DNA of 21,220 nucleotides from positions 1 through 21,220 of the forward strand of contig CAIMXN010000272.1 of NCBI GenBank assembly GCA_903845455.1. The letters run 5' to 3'. A model generated the notes under the pieces. It was given only the letters and a program-made list of their open reading frames with translations. It was not told the DNA's origin and made no database searches. Positions 14,389 through 21,220 of this stretch are shown piece by piece; the first letter of the stretch is position 1; every line of letters starts with the position of its first letter. The DNA is from an uncultured beta proteobacterium (GTDB taxonomy: Bacteria > Pseudomonadota > Gammaproteobacteria > Burkholderiales > Burkholderiaceae). Position numbers and translations under genes: made by a program.

Positions 14389-14585
14389 GAGCAAGGCCAT
14401 TTATTAAGGCATATGATTTGTCTTTGACACAAGAGTCGGAACTTTACCTCATTGTAAGCTAGAGTCTGACGGCATCTGATTACAAAGACGCGCACAAATT
14501 TAGGGCAATGACACCCCTCTTTACCAAAATATCGCCCAATCATTGATAAAGCTCCTAGCAGCAGAGATAGCACACCCATAGTCAT
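14385..14585 (-). CDS. Possible small coupled ORF (66 residues) between epimerase and sugar transferase
   Basis: A 66-codon frame fills the gap exactly. Its ATG overlaps the TGA of the epimerase gene (ATGA at 14585-14582), and its own TGA overlaps the ATG of the sugar transferase (ATGA at 14388-14385). Such double four-base overlaps are typical of translational coupling. The product starts with a hydrophobic stretch (MGVLSLLLGALSMIGRYF), but the rest is rich in cysteine and arginine and resembles no family I know, so it may be a relay ORF, a decayed gene or chance. The peptide itself is the weakest call in this cluster. Confidence 0.35.
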   Translation of the reverse strand: MTMGVLSLLLGALSMIGRYFGKEGCHCPKFVRVFVIRCRQTLAYNEVKFRLLCQRQIICLNKWPCS

Positions 14586-15538
14586 CTATTTCTCAAAAAT
14601 TCTTGTGCAGTTTCGATAAGGGCTGGGTAAGTCCGAATCGGCGGCTCCCAATCTAGATAAGAACGGGTTGGGGAAATGTCTACCTGAAGCGAGCTTAGCA
14701 ATCGTTCAGCAGCTTGCTTCATACCGGCTATACGTGCAATCGCAGCAATCAGCGAAGCAGGTACCGGTAGAAGAAATGGATGTTTATTCATCCCCTCAGA
14801 CAGCACACGCACCAAACCGCAAGTGCTAAGATCCTCACCATCGCTTACAAGAAAGGTTTGGCCTGCTGCTCGAGGATGCTCGCAACAACGAATTAGTAAA
14901 TCAACGAGATTGTGCACTGATACTAAACTTCTACGGTTATTATTAATGGAGCCAAAGGGGAGGGGCAAGCCTAATGCAATCAGTTTCATTAGGCTATAAA
15001 AATTGGCTCCGACTCCTGGTCCGTAAACCAGGGGTGGTCGTACTATTACGCATTCGAGGCCCGTAAGACTTGCTAGGCTGGAAAGAGCCTGCTCAGCCAT
15101 GAGCTTAGAAATACCGTAATCATCCTCTGGCGCAGGTACATCTGTAGAAAGAAAAGGGGTTAAATCAGTTCGCTCCCCATTAACCTTGATACTGCTTACG
15201 TAAACGAAACGCCGCACTCCAGCTGCCACAGCTTGGCGAGCAAGATCTATCGTAGCATCAACATTAATCTGGCGGTATTGCCTCTGTGAATCCCTTGAAT
15301 GGCAATTCATAACATGGACTCGCGCAGCCAGATGAATGACTACGTCGCACCCAGCAAGTGCTGACGACCAATCGATTGATTTTTGCAGGTCACCTGTTTC
15401 AAACTGCTCCTCAGTTTTTCGAAATCTCACGGCGGGAACAGTAGAGATCCCACGTCGGCGAAGGGTATCGCAAAGCACCTTGCCGACGAAGCCAGAGGCG
15501 CCTGTAACCAGAACCTTATTAAATGTATTTTGACGCAT
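14582..15538 (-). CDS. NAD-dependent epimerase/reductase (WbpV/WreQ-like SDR)
   Basis: An extended short-chain dehydrogenase/reductase acting on a nucleotide sugar. It has the NAD(P)-binding TGASGFVG (12-19), the active-site region VYVSSIKVNGE with Ser115/116, and Tyr141-x-x-x-Lys145 in DDYGISK. RPPLVYGPG (167-175) and the later RRSLVSVHNLVDL are typical of the UDP-glucose 4-epimerase-like branch used in O-antigen genes. The length of 318 residues is normal. With a WbpM-like dehydratase and a PglC-like transferase downstream, the best-fitting role is 4-keto reduction to UDP-QuiNAc, as in WbpV of Pseudomonas and WreQ of Rhizobium etli; a 4-epimerase remains possible. The stop codon overlaps the next ATG by four bases, and 130 bases separate it from the gene before it. 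Confidence 0.85.
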   Translation of the reverse strand: MRQNTFNKVLVTGASGFVGKVLCDTLRRRGISTVPAVRFRKTEEQFETGDLQKSIDWSSALAGCDVVIHLAARVHVMNCHSRDSQRQYRQINVDATIDLARQAVAAGVRRFVYVSSIKVNGERTDLTPFLSTDVPAPEDDYGISKLMAEQALSSLASLTGLECVIVRPPLVYGPGVGANFYSLMKLIALGLPLPFGSINNNRRSLVSVHNLVDLLIRCCEHPRAAGQTFLVSDGEDLSTCGLVRVLSEGMNKHPFLLPVPASLIAAIARIAGMKQAAERLLSSLQVDISPTRSYLDWEPPIRTYPALIETAQEFLRNR

Positions 15539-15668
15539 GCCACCACTTATCCATACAAATTATTCAGAAAAATTATGTCAACCTTAAAGTCGAATTTACC
15601 AAGCTTAAGATTGTATAAGTAGTGAGAGCAAAGAAAATTTAATAGCATCATAACTGTCTTAAGCGGGC

Positions 15669-16847
15669 TTAAATAATTCCCATTGAAGCAAGTATTTCTT
15701 TGTTAATGGTACGTACATCATACCGCTCCTCGGCTATGCGACGACTCTCTCTTCCCATGCTTATGATTTGCTTAGGCTGTTCAATAAAGTAACTCATGGC
15801 GACCGCCAAACTCCCCGAGTCGCGAACTGGAATGCTTAAACCATTTATTCCATTTTCAACAGTTTCGCGACACCCAGGACTATCAGTAGTAATTACTGGG
15901 CGACCAAGGGCCATCGCTTCTTGAGTGCTACGTGGCAGCCCCTCCCGATAGTAGGATGGCAACACAAATACACTTGAAAATGCTAGCCATTGTCGAATAT
16001 CCGATACCTGCCCAGGCCACTCTATCACGCCTTCGTTGACCCAGGAACATACCTCCGCTTCAGTAATTGAATTGGGGTTTAAGTCGACTCCACCTACAAG
16101 CAAAAAAGAAACCTCGGGATGCCTTGCCTTAACCAAGCGCGCAGCATCAATATATTCGACGATACCTTTTTCACGCAATAGTCGCGCTACCAAGATAAAA
16201 GTTATCGGTTCAGTAACCAAGGGTACTGGCTTGAAGAATTCTAGGTCAAGCCCAATACCATCTAGTAGTTGAACTTTATTGGCACTTACCATTCCATCGT
16301 CAACAAAAAGCTTTTTATCATCCCGGTTAAGCATGAATACTACATCGGCACCAGACAGGCTTAAACGATAGAGTCTGCTCACAAAAAAACGTAATATTCG
16401 GCGTTTCCATGAAAGCGAATCAATATCGTTAAAAACATAACCAGCGCCTTCGATCATGGCAAATCGCTTAGCTATACCAACCATACGTGCAGCAAGGGTT
16501 CCATAGATTACCGGCTTAATGAAATAGGAAAAAACTGCATCAACCTGCAACTCCTTTAGCAGCTTTGCAAGCTTTAGAAAATCAGTTAAATCGCGCAAGG
16601 GATTAATACTACTCCGCATCATAGAAGAATCGACCGGAACTGCTCCTAACTCCGAAACCACAGCACGGCTTTCTTTATGGTAATCCGGAGCTAGAGCAAA
16701 TACCTGAATGCCATGAGACACTAAATCCCTTACTAGCGGACCGCGAAAGTTTCCTATTGAAAACGCCTGACTGGTGATCAAGGCCAATCGCCGGATAGGT
16801 GTGGTATTGATAGCCTCTTCTTTGATTTTGGCATTACCCCAAGTCAT
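15669..16847 (-). CDS. Family 4 glycosyltransferase (GT-B fold), PglA-like
   Basis: This is probably a cytoplasmic transferase that adds a sugar, often a HexNAc, to the lipid-linked intermediate. The N-terminal half starts the first Rossmann domain (RLALITSQAFSIGNFRGPLV). The donor-binding half contains FILVARLLREKGIVEYI with the phosphate-binding Arg and Lys (about 223 and 228), and the E-x7-E motif in YYREGLPRSTQEAMALGRPV followed by TTDSPGCRETV. The 'EGLPRSTQEAMA' wording is characteristic of the PglA/WbdX-type GT4 group that often makes alpha-1,3 linkages to HexNAc acceptors. The open frame begins at TTG 16850, but the next codon is ATG (16847), just three bases after the methyltransferase stop, so I start there. 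The length is normal. The exact donor and linkage cannot be told. Confidence 0.87.
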   Translation of the reverse strand: MTWGNAKIKEEAINTTPIRRLALITSQAFSIGNFRGPLVRDLVSHGIQVFALAPDYHKESRAVVSELGAVPVDSSMMRSSINPLRDLTDFLKLAKLLKELQVDAVFSYFIKPVIYGTLAARMVGIAKRFAMIEGAGYVFNDIDSLSWKRRILRFFVSRLYRLSLSGADVVFMLNRDDKKLFVDDGMVSANKVQLLDGIGLDLEFFKPVPLVTEPITFILVARLLREKGIVEYIDAARLVKARHPEVSFLLVGGVDLNPNSITEAEVCSWVNEGVIEWPGQVSDIRQWLAFSSVFVLPSYYREGLPRSTQEAMALGRPVITTDSPGCRETVENGINGLSIPVRDSGSLAVAMSYFIEQPKQIISMGRESRRIAEERYDVRTINKEILASMGII

Positions 16848-16850
16848 CAA

Positions 16851-17750
16851 CTATAAGCTCCGAGCATTGCCAGCCAAAACATCATTCGTTACCGCCGGTT
16901 TATAAAGAAGAACATCGAAAACAGAAATGCATAATTCATCATCGGACTTGGATTCAAATTCTGAATTCAAATGCTTGCGATTAATTGGCAATCTGTTCCA
17001 ACGCTGCATTGTGCACTTAAGAACCTGAAAGCCTGCCTGACTAAAGTGTTCGAGCATATCATCGCAACGAATTCTATTTGTATAAAACCCAGCGCTTGAG
17101 AACAATCGCGTCTCCCACAAAGCGCGACTGAATCGTAAATTGTTAAGCCCTTCACTTAGGTGATCTCGAAGATCAACTTGATGTGAGCAATGACAATTCT
17201 CCTTGAGAAGGCGATAGCACTCAAGCATTGTGTCTTGGAACTCATCGTATCTTATGTGCTCTAGAACTGCTTGCGAAAAAATTAAATCTACAGATCCACT
17301 TTCTAACTGTTGAAGGCTTTTAAGGCCATCTGTAAGATACTTTGCATTACAGCGGATTAAAATTTCGTGAACACTAGTGCACTTAGAAATATCAGGAGGT
17401 ACAAGACCCTCTTCTGACAATGCGCTAACTAAATTCATATAAGGCAGCATATCAGTTCGAACAAAAGCTCCAGCATCTACCAAAACTGGTTTAGCTTCAT
17501 ATGCAGCGGCAATTATTGCCGTAGCAATACTATCCCCAGGCCCAAGCTCAAGCAATGTCATACCTTTGGGATTGACAATGCCTGCATTCTTTAAATGCGA
17601 TCTAAAAATTCTTATAGCGTAATCACTATTGTCCATCTGTCCATGACGAAATAAACCTAAGCGCTGCCAAAGTGCATAGCCAAATGGGGTGCGTGACATC
17701 GCTATTTTTGCAATGATTTTTATACGCCAAGGAATATTTATATTTGCCAT
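16851..17750 (-). CDS. SAM-dependent class I methyltransferase
   Basis: A methyltransferase with the SAM-binding motif I MTLLELGPGDS (about residues 64-74), an acidic residue at the end of strand 2 (PVLVDAG) and the motif SVDLIFSQAVLEHI (post-I/IV region) found in methyltransf_11/25 proteins. The N-terminal 60 residues, with FRHGQMDNSDYAIRIFRSHL, and the C-terminal part are less conserved and probably recognise the acceptor. At 299 residues it fits a single-domain enzyme with extensions. There is no membrane segment. It sits inside the polysaccharide operon, abutting the family 4 glycosyltransferase, so it most likely methylates a sugar of the repeat unit, either as a decoration or as a chain-end cap. 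A 160-base gap lies upstream of it. Confidence 0.82.
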   Translation of the reverse strand: MANINIPWRIKIIAKIAMSRTPFGYALWQRLGLFRHGQMDNSDYAIRIFRSHLKNAGIVNPKGMTLLELGPGDSIATAIIAAAYEAKPVLVDAGAFVRTDMLPYMNLVSALSEEGLVPPDISKCTSVHEILIRCNAKYLTDGLKSLQQLESGSVDLIFSQAVLEHIRYDEFQDTMLECYRLLKENCHCSHQVDLRDHLSEGLNNLRFSRALWETRLFSSAGFYTNRIRCDDMLEHFSQAGFQVLKCTMQRWNRLPINRKHLNSEFESKSDDELCISVFDVLLYKPAVTNDVLAGNARSL

Positions 17751-17910
17751 TAAATAGTTAGTATCTCAATAATTAATTTTAAAAATATTTCGATAATAAA
17801 GTAATGGGTAAATATTTCAAAGCACCCATTTCTATATCAACAATATTTCGTATGACCGAAAATTTTCCCGCCAAAAAATTAACCACCTCAAGAAGGAAGC
17901 ATGTTCAGCT

Positions 17911-19119
17911 TCATTTATTTAGGATGGGGCATGCATGTGAATGTTGAATAACTTGATCTTTATAGTAAGCAATTTTAAGCTGAGCACACGTTTCAAGCGA
18001 GAAACGTTGCTGCACTTCCTTGCGTGCATTTTCACGGAGGCTCTTAAAGCCTGGAAGATTATCTGCAATCTCCCTGAGTCTGGCAGCGGTTGGCGCCGAT
18101 CTTCCATCCGGATCGACAAGATAACCCGTGCGCCCATGCTCTATGATCTCCGAGCCACCCCCGCCAATACCCGCCATAACAATTAACCCACTAGCCATAG
18201 CTTCCACATAAACTAATCCAAAAGTCTCAAAACGGGATGGCTGAAGCAAAACATGTAACTTTCTATAATAATTTGGCATATCTGCAGCGCTTCCGGCGCC
18301 GTGATAAATAGAAAAATTTTTGAACCGATGCATCGCCTCCTTAAACTCAGATTCCAGTGAACGGTGTACCGCACCCTTAAAGTGAAAGCGAATTCCAGCG
18401 TCTGGTCCGATCTGATCCATTACCTTCCAGATAAAGTCAATGCCCTTCCGCTTTTCGATGCGTCCAGCAAACCCAACCTCCAACCAAGCTGAAGAGAACT
18501 CACCGACCGGGGAGAAGCGACAAGTATCAATTCCATGATGTATCAGATGCGTTTTATAAATATCCAACCCATGAACATGTAGAAAATTACGCGTCGCCTC
18601 TGACATAACTAAAATATGTTGCGCTAGTTCAATAGAATTTTTCTCGCGTGCAAAACTCCACTTCCAATCGAGTTTATGAAGGAAAGCCAAAGGGCTATCG
18701 GGGACCACACCCTGAAAGTTGCTGCCGTGACACTGGATGACTATGCGCAAACGAAAATTTTCATTCTTAAGTAAACGTTCGCTTTCAAAACTAGCCTCAG
18801 CAGCCTCGATAACATCAAATCTCTTTTGCGCATCCAGCTCCTTGACCTTTCGCTCTACGTCAAAAGCATGTATGATCCGATCTATAGTTCGCCCAATAAA
18901 ATACTTTCTTTTTATTGGTCTGCCGACTCGCCAAACTTTCACTCCAGATGGAAGAATTTCAAACTTAGGTGCGCCATTTTCAGAACGCGATACTATTGTC
19001 ACATCATGTCCGAGCTTGCAAAATATGTCAGCAAGACCACTGTAATATGCAGCAATCCCCCCCCAGTTTGTATGGGGTGGAAATTCTTGAGAAATAATAC
19101 AAATATTAAGCGGAATCAT
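17911..19119 (-). CDS. Family 4 glycosyltransferase (GT-B fold)
   Basis: A second GT-B glycosyltransferase of the repeat-unit pathway. The N-terminus ICIISQEFPPHTNWGGIAAY has the family's glycine-rich acceptor-side loop. The C-terminal donor domain holds EVGFAGRIEKRKGIDFI, with the Arg and Lys that contact the donor phosphates, and the E-x7-E motif in SRFETFGLVYVEAMASGLIV followed by GGGGSEIIEHGRTGYLVDP. The length of 402 residues is typical. The ATG directly follows the TGA of the family 2 glycosyltransferase, with no gap, showing operon organisation. Its 3' end is followed by a 160-base spacer. Sugar donor and linkage are unknown. A run of C near the start (at about 19058-19065 on the + strand) encodes part of the WGG loop. 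Confidence 0.87.
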   Translation of the reverse strand: MIPLNICIISQEFPPHTNWGGIAAYYSGLADIFCKLGHDVTIVSRSENGAPKFEILPSGVKVWRVGRPIKRKYFIGRTIDRIIHAFDVERKVKELDAQKRFDVIEAAEASFESERLLKNENFRLRIVIQCHGSNFQGVVPDSPLAFLHKLDWKWSFAREKNSIELAQHILVMSEATRNFLHVHGLDIYKTHLIHHGIDTCRFSPVGEFSSAWLEVGFAGRIEKRKGIDFIWKVMDQIGPDAGIRFHFKGAVHRSLESEFKEAMHRFKNFSIYHGAGSAADMPNYYRKLHVLLQPSRFETFGLVYVEAMASGLIVMAGIGGGGSEIIEHGRTGYLVDPDGRSAPTAARLREIADNLPGFKSLRENARKEVQQRFSLETCAQLKIAYYKDQVIQHSHACPILNK

Positions 19120-20019
19120 TCATACAACATCTTTTTGGATAGATGCGCCAAAAGACTTCCGCAAGACTGTAAAAAATTTATTACCGACATGAAATCCCAA
19201 GTTCAGCAGAAGGAAGGTGTACAGGAAAAAGGGGCTGCCGCCCTCTTGACGCAAAAATTCATGCAAAGCCTTGCCATACTGTTGATACCATTTAACTCTG
19301 CCGAAAATACCAATCCTAAGATCGCCAGAAAAATCCACGTCACAAATTGCTAATCCACAACGAATTAAGCTCACTCCTTTTCTTCGCATTAGCGCTGAAT
19401 GGAATAGATCTTCGGCAAATGCCTTGCCCTTGAATGGATAATAATTATATAGAACTAAATTCTTTCGTTTATGAAGTATGCATCCTCCAGGCAGCCAAGC
19501 GAGATTGGACCACTCATTAGGATATTCAGGGACGCCCATGCCTATGCCAGCACGTCCAATTTGACCGGGCTGATAACCCACTCGGCCATTGACCACCCAA
19601 AACAATAGAATCTGGGCCAATGAACGGTCATTATCATCGGGAACCAAAAATGCATGGTATTTTTTTGTTCTAATATCATGCATCTTAGGCGCAACAGCAA
19701 CATTGCCAGACCGCTCAAGGCATTCAACAAGATTCCTGAGGCAGTCTGAATGCAATTGTATGTCATCATCAAGTTGAAGCACAAGATCATGGGCGGCACA
19801 CTGAAAACCAACGGCACGTTGAGCAACCTGCCCTTTGCAGGAAGTCTCTATTATTCTGACATTCGGAACGCTATTAAATCGTTCAACCAGATAGCTGAAC
19901 TCACCTGGAATGCAAATCAAAATCTCCGAAGGTCGAATACGCCCTTTGTTGAGCGCAGAAATTGTGCTATCAATAGAATCTCCACCTAAAGTTGCAATAA
20001 CAACTGATACATCATTCAT
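19120..20019 (-). CDS. Family 2 glycosyltransferase (GT-A fold)
   Basis: An inverting GT-A glycosyltransferase, probably in the cytoplasm facing the membrane. It begins with the family's strand-loop VSVVIATLGGDSIDSTISAL. Further on are the metal-binding LQLDDDIQLHSDC, the acceptor loop WLPGGCILHKRK and the catalytic AEDLFHSALMRRKG, where the Glu-Asp pair would supply the base. Near the C-terminus FFLYTFLLLNLGFHVGNKFF is a moderately hydrophobic helix. The frame is open up to 20085, but ATG 20019 (MNDVSVV) lies four bases after the polymerase stop codon and starts exactly at the conserved strand, so the 22 extra codons upstream are rejected. It abuts the next glycosyltransferase gene. Donor sugar unknown. 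Confidence 0.87.
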   Translation of the reverse strand: MNDVSVVIATLGGDSIDSTISALNKGRIRPSEILICIPGEFSYLVERFNSVPNVRIIETSCKGQVAQRAVGFQCAAHDLVLQLDDDIQLHSDCLRNLVECLERSGNVAVAPKMHDIRTKKYHAFLVPDDNDRSLAQILLFWVVNGRVGYQPGQIGRAGIGMGVPEYPNEWSNLAWLPGGCILHKRKNLVLYNYYPFKGKAFAEDLFHSALMRRKGVSLIRCGLAICDVDFSGDLRIGIFGRVKWYQQYGKALHEFLRQEGGSPFFLYTFLLLNLGFHVGNKFFTVLRKSFGASIQKDVV

Positions 20020-20023
20020 AAAA

Positions 20024-21130
20024 TTATTTATAAGATGCCAAAATCTTACTATCTTTGAAATAATAAAACAGGGGGTACAGGGCACAGCCTAATATAAGCT
20101 GAAAAGAACTAGCAATATAAAAAGAAACTCCAAATTGAGTCAGTACACAAGCAATTAAAAGCAGTAAATAAATCTTTGAATTGTCACCCCCAAGTAATAT
20201 CATTCCCTTTTTGTATAAAAATGCAATTGCTACAAAAAATGGCAAAAAGAAGAAGGACAAACCACTATAAGCAAGGTCTGAAAAAAATGTATTGCTAATT
20301 CCATTATCAATATTCGTAGAAATATACTCCAACTGAATCAAGTGGAAAAAATTATATAAGTCTTGAGAATTTACAGCGTAAAGAAAGCTATTGAGTCTAA
20401 TTAATATTGAAGGGACTATCATGCCCATGGATAAGTTTGACAAAAAAATACCTGGAAAAATCAGAAAATAAATGAACAAAAATGTAAAAAAAATAAATAT
20501 TTGTTTAATTATCAAAGATGTGTATTTATTCGACAATATAATCAAACTAATTATATAGATGACAATAGTGGATACCAGCGCTAATTTACTCATAGTCAAA
20601 ACGACACACAAATTTACAAGAAAGTCTGAAAATTTTAATTTATAGAATTTTCTTGGCATAAGATTTATGGCAATCGCCAAAATAACGAATACTGAAAGTA
20701 CATTATTGTTATAAGTTAAGCCCGCAGGTCTTCCCTGTCCAATCACATAATGCAAATCTTCCACAGATGTGAATATAGTTGTATGAAGCTGTATATCACG
20801 GTATGAATTTAGATCACTAACGTCATACGAAGAAAGGGGGTCATCCAAAAAAGAAGTATCCCACATCATAAAAATTGGATCTACCCCAAGAATCTGAAAA
20901 ATAATAATTGGCACACATAGAGACATAAAAAACATTAATTGCTTATTTAGTAGCCTGTAGTTTCGACCATAAATTGCCGCACCACATGTAATAAATAAAA
21001 TTGATGCAAATGCTAAGGATGCATTTTTAAAAAATATATCCCGTGTTATTAATTCAATTATCTTAAATGGAAAATATAAAAAACATAATAAAAAATATTT
21101 ATAGTGAAGGAGGAGTTTTTGCCAAAACAA
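20024..21130 (-). CDS. wzy: Wzy-like O-antigen polymerase (multi-pass membrane protein)
   Basis: A very hydrophobic protein of about 368 residues with roughly nine or ten membrane helices, for example LMFFMSLCVPIIIFQIL, VLSVFVILAIAINLM, LVSTIVIYIISLIIL and IYLLLLIACVLTQFGVSF. A large polar loop after the second or third helix contains the stretch SYDVSDLNSYRDIQ, and GRPAGLTYNNNVLS follows. This layout and the phrase with Arg-Pro-Ala-Gly fit Wzy/WaaL-type proteins, and among repeat-unit glycosyltransferases Wzy is the best guess. It would join lipid-linked repeat units in the periplasm. The base composition is markedly A+T rich, as usual for wzy. The start is uncertain: the frame opens at TTG 21130 right after an in-frame TAG, with no clear ribosome-binding site, so the N-terminus may be shorter or may have been lost. 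Confidence 0.75.
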   Translation of the reverse strand: MFWQKLLLHYKYFLLCFLYFPFKIIELITRDIFFKNASLAFASILFITCGAAIYGRNYRLLNKQLMFFMSLCVPIIIFQILGVDPIFMMWDTSFLDDPLSSYDVSDLNSYRDIQLHTTIFTSVEDLHYVIGQGRPAGLTYNNNVLSVFVILAIAINLMPRKFYKLKFSDFLVNLCVVLTMSKLALVSTIVIYIISLIILSNKYTSLIIKQIFIFFTFLFIYFLIFPGIFLSNLSMGMIVPSILIRLNSFLYAVNSQDLYNFFHLIQLEYISTNIDNGISNTFFSDLAYSGLSFFFLPFFVAIAFLYKKGMILLGGDNSKIYLLLLIACVLTQFGVSFYIASSFQLILGCALYPLFYYFKDSKILASYK

Positions 21131-21220
21131 CTAGTGTTTCTGCTGTGGTTTACAGAATTTCAAAGGAAATTAAACAAGAAGAACTTTTGACAATTGCAAC
21201 TTCAAGACTAGAGTATGTCA
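21067..21220 (+). other. Open + strand frame running off the window, possible gene start
   Basis: From ATG 21067 the + strand stays open for 51 codons to the end of the window (MENIKNIIKNIYSEGG, later VVYRISKEIKQEELLTIA). The later part reads like ordinary protein, but no ribosome-binding site precedes the ATG and the frame overlaps head-on with the presumed 5' end of the polymerase gene. Too little is visible to decide, and the last 90 bases have no other supported feature. Confidence 0.2.

Noticed and set aside
18826..19353. 175-codon + strand frame across the two glycosyltransferase genes
   Set aside because: It covers the junction of two clearly real minus-strand genes and its translation shows no recognisable pattern; treated as a shadow.
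21107..21121. Perfect Shine-Dalgarno AAGGAGG followed by TTG at 21119 on the + strand
   Set aside because: The resulting frame is only 23 codons long and has no recognisable features; probably chance within the 5' part of the polymerase gene.

Overview
The window looks like a piece of a betaproteobacterial chromosome. The WbpM-type dehydratase and the style of the polysaccharide genes remind me of Polynucleobacter or a related Burkholderiaceae genus, but that is an impression from protein sequence and moderate-to-low G+C, not a tested placement. It divides into two parts: an accessory island (about 1-11.25 kb) and a surface-polysaccharide (O-antigen type) gene cluster read leftwards (about 11.26-21.13 kb).

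Accessory island. It opens with the 3' part of a very large tyrosine recombinase. Next comes a DinJ/YafQ-type toxin-antitoxin pair with a perfect 14-bp inverted repeat overlapping its likely promoter. An AT-rich stretch of about 560 bp follows, then an unrecognised 557-residue protein with a PD-(D/E)xK-like nuclease core that lacks the usual lysine. Further right are a higA antitoxin gene behind a broken higB toxin, a short fragment of a wbpM/capD-like gene, an XRE-antitoxin/AbiEii-like nucleotidyltransferase operon, a 197-residue unknown gene and a small XRE regulator. A second, intact tyrosine recombinase is followed by 22-bp tandem repeats resembling an IS21-family end and by a decayed copy of the recombinase 3' end. 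Two diverged copies of a roughly 200-bp non-coding element lie at 6486-6687 and 9174-9392. Intact modules mixed with fragments between two recombinases indicate a region of repeated insertion and deletion.

Polysaccharide cluster, in transcription order (right to left): Wzy-like membrane polymerase, family 2 glycosyltransferase, family 4 glycosyltransferase, SAM methyltransferase, second family 4 glycosyltransferase, SDR epimerase/reductase, a possible 66-residue coupled ORF, a PglC/WreU-like sugar-phosphate transferase, a WbpM-like UDP-GlcNAc 4,6-dehydratase and a small unknown gene. Several junctions abut or overlap by 1-4 bases, so much of this is an operon. The last three enzymes fit a known route: dehydratase and reductase make a UDP-6-deoxy-HexNAc (for example UDP-QuiNAc), and the monotopic transferase loads it onto undecaprenyl phosphate. 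The glycosyltransferases and methyltransferase would then build the repeat unit and Wzy polymerise it. No Wzx flippase or Wzz is visible; they may lie beyond the right edge.

The less ordinary elements are the nuclease-like 557-residue gene, the operator overlapping the XRE/NTase start codon, the repeated non-coding element joined to a wbpM fragment, and the ATGA-ATGA coupled small ORF. No CRISPR array, rRNA or tRNA was seen.
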